From the IMG/VR virus record IMGVR_UViG_3300028666_000017, positions 1 through 38,481 of that record: a stretch of 38,481 bases of DNA, one strand, 5' to 3'. The notes under the pieces were generated by a model that ran no database searches, was not told where the DNA came from, and saw only the letters and a list, made by a program, of their open reading frames with translations. Position numbers and translations under genes: made by a program. Shown here piece after piece: positions 31,690-38,196 of this stretch (position 1 is the first letter of the stretch; each line of letters begins with the position of its first letter). The stretch is from a virus.

Positions 31690-33335
31690 TAATACATTCC
31701 ACCAGGTATTTGATTTACCGGCCCCATACGTCCAAGTTTACTATCAGTAGATTCTTCAGGGAGATCTACAACTGCAACTTCAGTCGTAAGCAATAATCCC
31801 GCAATAGATGCAGCATTTTGAATGGCGCAACGAGTTACCTTTACAGGATCAATGATACCAGCGGCAACCATATCAACATATACATTGTTAGCAGCATCAT
31901 ATCCCTGATTACCCACTCTATTGAGTACTGATTTGATGACCCATGATTCATCTTCACCACAATTACGCACGATAATGCGTAGTGGTTCTTCCAATGCTTT
32001 GGAGATGATCTGAGCACCAAGCTTTTCATCTTCATTGTCTAGCGTCTTAATAAGGTCTTTAAGACACTTTTGAGCACGGAGTAATGCAATACCACCACCA
32101 GGAACAATACCTTCTTCTACGGCTGCTCTTGTTGCTGATAATGCATCATCGATACGATCTTTCTTCTCTTTCATTGCCGTTTCAGTAGCTGCACCTGCTC
32201 GGATGACACCAATGCCACCGGTTAACTTAGCCAGACGTTCACGGAAATTGCCACGACTATAATCCGAAGTCTCATTGTCTAACTGTGCTTTGATGAGATT
32301 GATGCGTTCTTGTACTCTTTCAGGCGATGCTTCACCTTCAATAATGGTGCAATTGTCACGAGTTACGACAACACGTTTAGCTCTGCCAAGATAATCTATA
32401 GAGATATTCTCAAGTTGTAGACCAACTTCAGGTGATATCATCTGTCCGCCGGTTAATGCAGCGATATCTTCTAGTACCTGACGTTTGCGTTCACCAAATA
32501 ACGGCGTTTTAACGGCAACACAGTTAAGGGTATTACGTATGCGATTGACCACAAGAGTACTTAACGCATCACCTTCAACATCATCAGCAATAATCAATAA
32601 GGCTTTATTGTTACGGGCAAACAGTTCCAACAGTCCTACAATATTCTTGAGATTGTTGATCTTGCCATCATAGATAAGTATGGATACATCTTTGAGTTCG
32701 GTTTCCATCTTTTGTTTATCGGTCACAAAGTAAGGAGATATCCAACCTCTATCAATTTGCATACCTTCTACGATATCCAATTCATCAACAATGCCTTTAG
32801 CTTCTTCTACCGTTATTACCCCTTCTCTGCCTACTTTTTTCATAGCAGTAGCAATCAATTTGCCAATTTCTACATCGCCATTGGCAGAGATAGTAGCAAT
32901 CTGTTGAATATGTTCATCAGTGCTTACCGGTATGGACTGGTGCTTAATATGTTCGGCAACGGCAATAACTGCTTTATCAATGCCTCTTTTCAGACTGATT
33001 GGACGTGATCCTGCTGTTACATATTTAAGTCCATCACGATATATAGCCTGAGCAAGCAAAGTTGCCGTGGTAGTACCATCACCTGCGACATCGGCAGTTT
33101 TCTGGGCTACTTCTTTTACCATTTGAGCACCCATGTTTTCCAAACGATCTTTAAGATCGATACGCTTAGCAACGCTAACGCCATCTTTAGTAATGATTGG
33201 AGTTCCATAGGGGTTATCAATAACAACATTACGACCAGAAGGCCCAAGAGTTGCTTTAACGGCATCTGCAAGGATATCAACACCTCTTTTAATTCTGTCA
33301 CGTGCTTCCGCATTAAATACGATCATTTTAGCCAT
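31689..33335 (-). CDS. groL: Chaperonin GroEL (548 aa)
   Basis: Complete GroEL of the same length as the E. coli protein. It folds proteins in a double-ring chamber with ATP. ATP-site residues are intact: [12 protein letters not shown] near 30-40, TKDG (Asp 51), AGDGTTTA (Asp 86), and [14 protein letters not shown]...GGG with the catalytic Asp equivalent to 398. The helical apical-domain segments are present. The C-terminus is short, ending IPGGMY rather than a long GGM repeat. No truncation or frameshift is seen. It is in an operon with GroES, beside scaffold and capsid genes, so folding of the capsid protein is the likely job. Confidence 0.96.
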   Translation of the reverse strand: MAKMIVFNAEARDRIKRGVDILADAVKATLGPSGRNVVIDNPYGTPIITKDGVSVAKRIDLKDRLENMGAQMVKEVAQKTADVAGDGTTTATLLAQAIYRDGLKYVTAGSRPISLKRGIDKAVIAVAEHIKHQSIPVSTDEHIQQIATISANGDVEIGKLIATAMKKVGREGVITVEEAKGIVDELDIVEGMQIDRGWISPYFVTDKQKMETELKDVSILIYDGKINNLKNIVGLLELFARNNKALLIIADDVEGDALSTLVVNRIRNTLNCVAVKTPLFGERKRQVLEDIAALTGGQMISPEVGLQLENISIDYLGRAKRVVVTRDNCTIIEGEASPERVQERINLIKAQLDNETSDYSRGNFRERLAKLTGGIGVIRAGAATETAMKEKKDRIDDALSATRAAVEEGIVPGGGIALLRAQKCLKDLIKTLDNEDEKLGAQIISKALEEPLRIIVRNCGEDESWVIKSVLNRVGNQGYDAANNVYVDMVAAGIIDPVKVTRCAIQNAASIAGLLLTTEVAVVDLPEESTDSKLGRMGPVNQIPGGMY

Positions 33336-33600
33336 TGATTATTCCTTCACCCGTTATTTTTGCATCAAAAAATGCCTTAGTTACTTCTATCTCTTTTTCA
33401 TATTCTTTTTCGGCTTGAATCATACTTTTAGCTTTAATTTCCTCGATATACTTAGATCTTCTCATCATATGTTCAAGTAAAAAGTTAACATCATTGATAA
33501 AAACCGTTTGAAATTCCATATCAGTCCATGTAGTTGGATCAAAGTCTGGACTGATAGTTTTGAATGCTCGTTGCAAAGTTTTACGATACTTATTTTCCAT
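33328..33600 (-). CDS. Hypothetical protein between GroES and GroEL (90 aa)
   Basis: Overlaps the GroES stop (TAATG) and the GroEL start by 8 bases, so it is an integral operon member. Charged and mostly helical ([20 protein letters not shown], then [31 protein letters not shown]). Host groES and groEL genes are normally adjacent with nothing between. It may be a chaperonin partner or substrate adaptor; no family recognised. Confidence 0.65.
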   Translation of the reverse strand: MENKYRKTLQRAFKTISPDFDPTTWTDMEFQTVFINDVNFLLEHMMRRSKYIEEIKAKSMIQAEKEYEKEIEVTKAFFDAKITGEGIING

Positions 33601-33881
33601 TATTCGACCTCTATAGCTAATATCTCTTGCTCAGTTACTACTACGGTGTGTTTATCGCCCAGTTCCACTCCGGAATATCTACCAATCCATACTTTATCGC
33701 CGATTTTGGCAGTCAATGGCACTCTACCATTATCCCATCTACCAGGCCCGACAGCTTCTACTCTTCCTGAACGAATATCAGGCGTTGCGCTTTCAGGAAT
33801 AATAAGACCATGTTTAGTCTTTTCTTCTTGTGCGTCTAGCTTTATTAGTATCTTGTCGCTTATTGGTTTGTATTTTGTCAT
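33600..33881 (-). CDS. groS: Co-chaperonin GroES (93 aa)
   Basis: Forms the lid of the GroEL chamber. The core KYKPISDKILIKLDAQEEKT is followed by the mobile loop HGLIIPESA (near residues 24-32), whose hydrophobic LII contacts GroEL. GRVEAVGPGRWDNGRVPL, then KIGDKVWIGRYSG, and the final VTEQEILAIEVE strand are typical. Length matches bacterial GroES (about 95 aa), unlike phage T4 gp31 (111 aa). AAGGAG lies upstream. Confidence 0.93.
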   Translation of the reverse strand: MTKYKPISDKILIKLDAQEEKTKHGLIIPESATPDIRSGRVEAVGPGRWDNGRVPLTAKIGDKVWIGRYSGVELGDKHTVVVTEQEILAIEVE

Positions 33882-34104
33882 AAGACTCCTTATTTAATGA
33901 TTCTAAAATTTCTTCTGATATGGACAATGGAACAATCATTTCATGCCTATGAGGACGATAAAATGAATCATGAATTATATGTTCTATTTGTTCGGGATAC
34001 TTATCGATTAATAACTTACATTTTTCATAAAATAATTTATTGCATGTAGTTAAATCTGAATCACAATATTGTACGATTCTTCGCAAGGTTGAAGATTTAG
34101 ACAA
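33814..34104 (-). CDS. Hypothetical protein upstream of GroES (96 aa)
   Basis: TTG start at 34104 with AAAGGAAC upstream. The C-terminal 22 residues are encoded inside the start of GroES in another frame. The body is helical (RRIVQYCDSDLTTCNKLFYE, KYPEQIEHIIHDSFYR) and the end is basic. Translation would run into the GroES start, a likely coupling device. Family not recognised. Confidence 0.55.
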   Translation of the reverse strand: MSKSSTLRRIVQYCDSDLTTCNKLFYEKCKLLIDKYPEQIEHIIHDSFYRPHRHEMIVPLSISEEILESLNKESYDKIQTNKRQDTNKARRTRRKD

Positions 34105-34288
34105 GACCGTTCCTTTCTTTTAAAACTAATCTAGCATTTCTGAATTCACTTGTAATATTTTTGTGAGCAAATATACGCTGATGCTGACGTAAGGGCATCG
34201 TCAACCCAAAGTCGTATGGCCTTCGACAAGCCACAGATGTAAGCAGATTTATCGACTGCACACGAATCGTCCTATCTGATAATTTCAT
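34097..34288 (-). CDS. Hypothetical basic protein, first in chaperonin operon (63 aa)
   Basis: ATG at 34288, only 18 bases from the divergent capsid start. Its ribosome site is weak. The end (EFRNARLVLKERNGLV) contains the next gene's ribosome site and start. Basic and compact; no family recognised. The frame could be fortuitous, but its length and junction favour a gene. Confidence 0.42.
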   Translation of the reverse strand: MKLSDRTIRVQSINLLTSVACRRPYDFGLTMPLRQHQRIFAHKNITSEFRNARLVLKERNGLV

Positions 34289-34305
34289 TTTTTGGAGTTA
34301 ACTGT

Positions 34306-34557
34306 ATGTCAAATATAGTAACGACAGGGAATTTACCACCACCAGTACAACAAAGTTTCAACTATAAACTGTTGGCTATTAAACTTCCTGATTTTATTCA
34401 CACTATTCCTGCTGCACTCAAAGAGATGCCACGTAATGGTGGTACAACCATGCGCTTCCGTAGATTTGATCGTCTACCACCTGCTCTAGCTCCTCTTGGT
34501 AATACCGGTGCACCAATTCCACCTACCCCATTAAATGCAACGGATATCGATAAACAT
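34306..34557 (+). CDS. Major capsid protein, exon 1
   Basis: 84 codons, N-terminal arm to NATDIDKH. If unspliced, the frame continues 15 codons into the insert and stops (…SLIDLEAVA). Confidence 0.78.
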
Positions 34558-36169
34558 TGTGTCGATATAAAATCTTCTCTGATAGACTTGGAAGCGGTAG
34601 CGTAAAGACGATCGTGACAAGGGGCAAGATTATGCAATGGATTAATTGGATAAACATAAAAGATCAAAAACCTAACAAAGAAGAATATGTATTTGTTCTT
34701 CAATTTTCTACAAATCCTATACTTTCTACTCCAGAAACAATTGATCCTGATATTAGAGTTGCAAGATGGATAGAAGACTATGGTTTTTTAGATGCTAATG
34801 ATCAATTAATGCATTCTAATTTTTGGTATCCATTACCTAATCAGCCTGAACGTAGCAAGCGAGAAGACTGTGATAGATGTACAAAATTACAAGAACCTAT
34901 TAATGGTTGTTGTTATACAGAAATATCACAGATGCGGTGCTCTGAACATTGTGGAAACACAGTGAGGGATAAGTAGAGAAAATCCCCGCCTCTTAAGAGG
35001 TCATAAAAGTAACAGATAGGCAAAAATCGATTTCTATGGACAATGGATCGGCATTGTCGATCAAGTCTCATTGCAAAACCAAGATCCAGTGCTTAATGAG
35101 GCTGCTAAGTTACTCGGGATTGCGCTCAGAGAAACAGAAGACACTCTCACCCGTAATATGCTCGCCGGCACAGCTACCGCAATAAATTGCGAAGGCGGCC
35201 AGAATGGCGATAATCCTACTGAGATCACTCAAGCAGATACGGACTTCTTTACTCAAACTCTCTTGGGTAATGATGCTCGTTGCATGCTGGATACAATACC
35301 TGGTGAAAACCGATTCGGTAAACTTTGTGCCGAATTAAAATCTTCTCTGATAGACTTGGAAGCGGTAGCGTAAAGACGATCGTGACAAGGGGCAAGATTA
35401 TGCAGAAATTATGTACAAATTGTTTTATGAAAATCGATTCATGTAAAAATGAAACATTTAATAAATTATTTACTATTGAATCTGATAAAAAAATAATCTA
35501 TTTAAATGAAGATTTTCAAAAACATGATCATGTTTTGTGTGACAATCAGCCTGAACGTAGCAAGCGAGAAGACTCAAATTGTTTAGCTCCTGGTAAATGC
35601 CCGTCGGTAGAAAATAGTACTGAATGGCTTTGCGAGGCATGTTTTTACGATTGAGATGCGGTGCTCTGAACATTGTGGAAACACAGTGAGGGATAAGTAG
35701 AGAAAATCCCCGCCTAAAAGTCTCGCAACTGCGCGACAATTAGGTCACATAAGTAACAGATCTGACAGGTCCAGTACGTGATGCATTCTTCGGATTATCC
35801 CATACTGATATGACCAGTTCGCTGGTAGCAGCAGGAGCAATCCAGAAAGCACAATATCCTAATCCAACTCGTCCGCTGGAAAGCGAATGGGCAGCATTAG
35901 GCAATATTCGTTTTTGTATCTCATCTATTGGTTCAATTACTCCATTTGACAGCGCACAAGGTGCTAACGTCTATAACAACTTTATTGTTGCGATGGAAGC
36001 CTATGCGATTGTAAAACAAGATGGTGCTTTTGCCCAATTCTTATATAAGCCAGCGCAATTCTCCGATGCGTTGATGCAGACAGTATCTTGCGGTTGGAGA
36101 ACCGCTATGGTGCCACGCATCCTGAATGACCAATGGTTATTAAATGGACGCGCAACGCTGCCTGTTTAA
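34306..36169 (+). CDS. Major capsid protein, N4-gp56-type, interrupted by two introns
   Basis: The gene cannot be read straight through: it lies in three pieces (34306-34557, 35020-35325, 35765-36169, about 1 base uncertainty). Joined, they give one 320-residue protein. Family features: RFRRFDRLPPALAPL in exon 1, QDPVLNEAAKLLGIALRETE and DTLTRNMLA in exon 2, GPVRDAFFGLSHTDMTSSL, KAQYPNP, ISSIGSITPF and GWRTAMVPRILNDQWL in exon 3. These occur in this order in N4-gp56 capsid proteins, of about this length. Each exon alone lacks the rest of the fold. Splicing, or another way of skipping the inserts, is therefore needed for an essential protein. GGAG precedes the ATG. Confidence 0.85.
34558..35019 (+). 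other. Intron-like element 1 in the capsid gene (about 462 bp)
   Basis: Inserted after codon 84 of the capsid gene. It shares four conserved blocks with the second element: about 34567-34636, 34839-34869, 34931-34991 and 34999-35017. Foldable parts include GGGC/GCCT with an inner GATT/AATC stem closing the inner gene (P4/P5-like), AGCA/TGCT around the second variable part (P6-like), TGTG-GAAA-CACA, GGGAT/ATCCC, a terminal stem CCTC/GAGG, and a long-range GTGAC (34614-34618)/GTCAT (35000-35004) pair. Ends can be placed so that the upstream exon ends in T and the insert ends in G, as in group I introns. The P3/P7 core was not identified with certainty. Confidence 0.65.
34632..34976 (+). CDS. 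DUF551-like protein encoded within intron 1 (114 aa)
   Basis: ATG 34632 follows AAGGGGC, which is also part of the predicted intron stem. The sequence INWINIKDQKPNKEEYVFVL, then RVARWIEDYGFLDANDQL and SNFWYPLP, is related to the array gene at 25475. The last 45 residues include NQPERSKRED, encoded by the conserved intron block, and several Cys (CDRCTKL, CCYTE, CSEHCG). No LAGLIDADG, GIY-YIG or HNH motif is visible, so it is not a recognisable homing endonuclease. An in-frame TTG at the exon border would extend it by 25 residues. Confidence 0.65.
   Translation: MQWINWINIKDQKPNKEEYVFVLQFSTNPILSTPETIDPDIRVARWIEDYGFLDANDQLMHSNFWYPLPNQPERSKREDCDRCTKLQEPINGCCYTEISQMRCSEHCGNTVRDK
35020..35325 (+). 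CDS. Major capsid protein, exon 2
   Basis: 102 codons from AKIDFYGQWIGIVDQVSLQN to ENRFGKL. There is no start codon with a ribosome site at its beginning, and the preceding in-frame codon is a stop (TAG), so it is not an independent gene. Confidence 0.78.
35326..35764 (+). other. Intron-like element 2 in the capsid gene (about 439 bp)
   Basis: A relative of element 1, inserted after codon 186. The 5' block (35335-35404), the 31-base block (35544-35574), the 61-base block (35655-35715) and the 3' block (35743-35761) match those of element 1 almost perfectly, while the two parts between differ completely. The terminal hairpin is enlarged (CCTAA/TTAGG around an inner GTC-CGC/GCG-GAC stem), and the long-range pair is GTGAC/GTCAC, one base stronger than in element 1. 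The target TAAAC-T-T resembles that of element 1. Confidence 0.65.
35400..35654 (+). CDS. Cysteine-rich protein encoded within intron 2 (84 aa)
   Basis: ATG 35400 follows AAGGGGC as in intron 1. Starts QKLCTNCFMKIDSCKNETFN; later DNQPERSKRED comes from the shared intron block, and CLAPGKCPS and WLCEACFYD give further Cys pairs. Four to six Cys could form a zinc ribbon, as in array proteins at 24560 and 26204. No nuclease motif recognised. The N-terminal part is unrelated to the intron 1 protein, so the inner genes were exchanged within a fixed intron frame. Confidence 0.6.
   Translation: MQKLCTNCFMKIDSCKNETFNKLFTIESDKKIIYLNEDFQKHDHVLCDNQPERSKREDSNCLAPGKCPSVENSTEWLCEACFYD
35765..36169 (+). 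CDS. Major capsid protein, exon 3
   Basis: 134 codons from TGPVRDAFFGLSHTD to the stop. An internal ATG (35810, DMTSSL) has no good ribosome site and would drop conserved residues, so expression by splicing is preferred. Confidence 0.78.
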   Translation, partial: TGPVRDAFFGLSHTDMTSSLVAAGAIQKAQYPNPTRPLESEWAALGNIRFCISSIGSITPFDSAQGANVYNNFIVAMEAYAIVKQDGAFAQFLYKPAQFSDALMQTVSCGWRTAMVPRILNDQWLLNGRATLPV

Positions 36170-36184
36170 TACAAGGAGAAAATA

Positions 36185-37297
36185 ATGGAATATGCAATAT
36201 CTATGCAAGGTCGCTTTACCTCTACCGGTGCAGCGAAAACTCTTATTCTTAGTCCTGAAGTAGACTTTATCAATGTCTATAACTATACCAAATCCAATTT
36301 TACTGCCACAAACCAAGCAGCAGCTACCGGTGTCAGATTTTATTGGCAAAATGGTATGGCTGTGAACGATGGTTTTGTATATCAAAATACAACTACATCA
36401 GGCGCATTAATTCAAACTACTTCTGCTGCTTTAGGCGTTGGTGGATTTACTGTTATTAATAGTACTCTGAGTGTACCAGGTGCAGCAATTGCTCTAGGTA
36501 ATTCAGTGGGATCGGCAGCTAATCCTCCTGTATTTCTTACTGCCACTACACCAGTTGTTGGTAATATTGTCCGTCTATCTTCTTTGGATAATCAACCACA
36601 AATATCTGGAATTGATTTTACAGTTACTGCTATTAATCCTGGTGTTAGTTTTAGTATTGGTAACATTAGTTTAGTAAACTCAGTAGCTTCTACTGTTGGC
36701 AACTATCGAATAATTCCTTTTGATCCAATTTTCTATCCACGAGCAAGAACTATTACCTATGTTGCTACTACTAATCCACTCGCAGTTGGCTTACTCGTAG
36801 TGTATATGTCGGTCACTCATGGTTATACCGTTGGTCAATCAGTGCGTTTAAGTTTCCCTGGTGGATCAGCAGTATGGGGACAATTTGCACAACTCAATGG
36901 TGTTCAAGGTATTATTACGGCAATTAATATAGCTCGTAATGGTAATGAGCCTAACAATGCTGGTGTTGCTAATAATATTGTCTTAAATATTAGTAGCGCA
37001 GGACTTCCATTGTGGAATACCTTTGGTAATTTCCCTAATGACAATTTGGGTACTCAGTCATATATATCATCCAATGAAGTACCATATTCACCTGCACAAG
37101 TTATTCCTGTTGGGGAAGGAGCTAATAACGATATCGTTACAACTCCTCAATACAATGCGAATTTACTTGATGATGCTACCCAAAACCAAGGATTTACCGG
37201 CGTTATTCTGGCAGCAGGAGCAAATTCTCCAGCTGGCGCAATTGGCGATGTAATCTATTGGCAAACACAGCAATCATATAATGTGAACAACCAATAA
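36185..37297 (+). CDS. Virion protein, possible capsid decoration or second head protein (370 aa)
   Basis: AGGAGA lies upstream. Beta-rich sequence of Val/Thr/Asn/Gly, with a repeated-looking pattern around SVGSAANPPVFLTATTPVVG and THGYTVGQSVRLSFPGGSAV, the latter like small Ig- or fibre-type insertion domains. Ends with YWQTQQSYNVNNQ. Placed directly after the capsid gene, where head decoration or abundant head proteins are found. Followed by a strong terminator, so it is the last gene of the capsid transcript. Family not recognised. Confidence 0.68.
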   Translation: MEYAISMQGRFTSTGAAKTLILSPEVDFINVYNYTKSNFTATNQAAATGVRFYWQNGMAVNDGFVYQNTTTSGALIQTTSAALGVGGFTVINSTLSVPGAAIALGNSVGSAANPPVFLTATTPVVGNIVRLSSLDNQPQISGIDFTVTAINPGVSFSIGNISLVNSVASTVGNYRIIPFDPIFYPRARTITYVATTNPLAVGLLVVYMSVTHGYTVGQSVRLSFPGGSAVWGQFAQLNGVQGIITAINIARNGNEPNNAGVANNIVLNISSAGLPLWNTFGNFPNDNLGTQSYISSNEVPYSPAQVIPVGEGANNDIVTTPQYNANLLDDATQNQGFTGVILAAGANSPAGAIGDVIYWQTQQSYNVNNQ

Positions 37298-37317
37298 CCA
37301 TTTAACTTTTTTACTTC

Positions 37318-37344
37318 CAGGGGGAGATTGTCTCCCCCTGTTTT
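37318..37344 (+). terminator. Strong rho-independent terminator
   Basis: Perfect 10-base stem CAGGGGGAGA/TCTCCCCCTG with loop TTG, followed by TTTT. Ends the capsid transcript; read-through is needed, or a new promoter, for the next genes. Confidence 0.88.
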
Positions 37345-37353
37345 AAGGATCAT

Positions 37354-37752
37354 ATGGAAAAGAGACTGACAACATCAGAAATAAATAAAATGATTGAACA
37401 TGATAAACAACTGGTAAAAGGACGATTCAATTATAAAGAAAATCCAGGCGGTAGATTCAAATTGTCACAAAAACTGGGTAAGAGTTTTCCTTTGTTTAGG
37501 GAGACTATGATTGATGGCCATGAATATACCATTCCATTAGGTGTAGCAAAATATATCAATAATAAGTGCAGATATCCTCGCATTGTACCTGCGGTTGATG
37601 ATAAAGGTAGAGAAATACCAAATACATCGGTTACGGTACAAATACAAAGAGCAGAATTTAGTATTTATGAGTTCATTACGCAAGACATGATGGTTCCAAA
37701 AGACTTGATAAAAGTGACAAAGATGTCACCGGTGACACCAATGCCTGCTTAA
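37354..37752 (+). CDS. Hypothetical virion-region protein (132 aa)
   Basis: AAGGATCAT precedes the ATG, right after the terminator. N-terminal helix (LTTSEINKMIEHDKQLVKGR), a basic middle and a beta-like C-terminal half (TSVTVQIQRAEFSIYEFITQ). No family recognised. It may be a head accessory. Confidence 0.65.
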   Translation: MEKRLTTSEINKMIEHDKQLVKGRFNYKENPGGRFKLSQKLGKSFPLFRETMIDGHEYTIPLGVAKYINNKCRYPRIVPAVDDKGREIPNTSVTVQIQRAEFSIYEFITQDMMVPKDLIKVTKMSPVTPMPA

Positions 37753-37757
37753 TTTTA

Positions 37758-37815
37758 AAAAGTATTAGTACCCATTGTGTGAGCAATGCTAGCATGATGG
37801 GTGTTAACATAAGAG
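37758..37815 (+). promoter_or_regulatory. Hairpin with GCTAGCAT...GTGTTAAC motif
   Basis: Stem ACCCAT/ATGGGT around a loop that contains GCTAGCAT, followed by GTGTTAAC. The same two octamers, one base apart, are found in the hairpin at 12485-12539. It lies in the gap before the 37822 gene; promoter, processing site or protein site are all possible. Confidence 0.4.
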
Positions 37816-37821
37816 GTACAT

Positions 37822-38187
37822 ATGCCATATTTTTCTGCTATCCCATTTCCGACCTTTCAGCAGGCCTATAGGCTTATTACCAATATTACCAATGCACCAA
37901 TTGCTTCAGTGACCACTTCATTTGCGCATCAATATGGTGATGGACTTATTGTGCGGCTCATTGTCCCTAAAGTATATGGGATGACACAAGCTAATAATCT
38001 TACCGGTACTATCACCGTAACCGGTCCAACAACTTTTAATATTGATATAGATACAACGGCTTTTGATACTTTTACCTATCCAGGCGCAACACCACCACCA
38101 GGAACCAGAGAGCCGTCACAAGTAATACCGATCGGGGAAGTAAATAATATATTGTCACAGGCAGTTCATAACGCATTGCCTTATTAG
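37822..38187 (+). CDS. Hypothetical structural protein (121 aa)
   Basis: AGAGGTACAT precedes the ATG. Opens MPYFSAIPFPTFQQAYRLIT, followed by beta-rich sequence with a Pro-rich turn (YPGATPPPGTREPSQVIPIG). The SPAQVIPVGE-like box also occurs in the 36185 protein (PAQVIPVGEG versus PSQVIPIGEV), so the two may share a short binding segment or ancestry. Ahead of the connector gene; a neck or head role is likely. Confidence 0.65.
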   Translation: MPYFSAIPFPTFQQAYRLITNITNAPIASVTTSFAHQYGDGLIVRLIVPKVYGMTQANNLTGTITVTGPTTFNIDIDTTAFDTFTYPGATPPPGTREPSQVIPIGEVNNILSQAVHNALPY

Positions 38188-38196
38188 GAGAAAATA

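Noticed and set aside
33508-33897. Plus-strand 129-codon frame opposite GroES
   Set aside because: GroES on the minus strand is unambiguous; this frame is its shadow.
34558-35764. Inteins in the capsid protein
   Set aside because: Inteins must be read in frame with both exteins; the inserts contain stops in the capsid frame within 15 codons.
34558-35764. Typical group II introns
   Set aside because: The first bases GTGTC/GTGCC recall GTGYG one base in, but no domain V hairpin or reverse transcriptase is seen, and the elements are under 470 bp.
34306-36169. Capsid gene as a decayed pseudogene with frameshifts
   Set aside because: The exon sequences are intact with conserved motifs in each, the breaks are two long structured inserts with matching ends, and no random stops occur in the exons.
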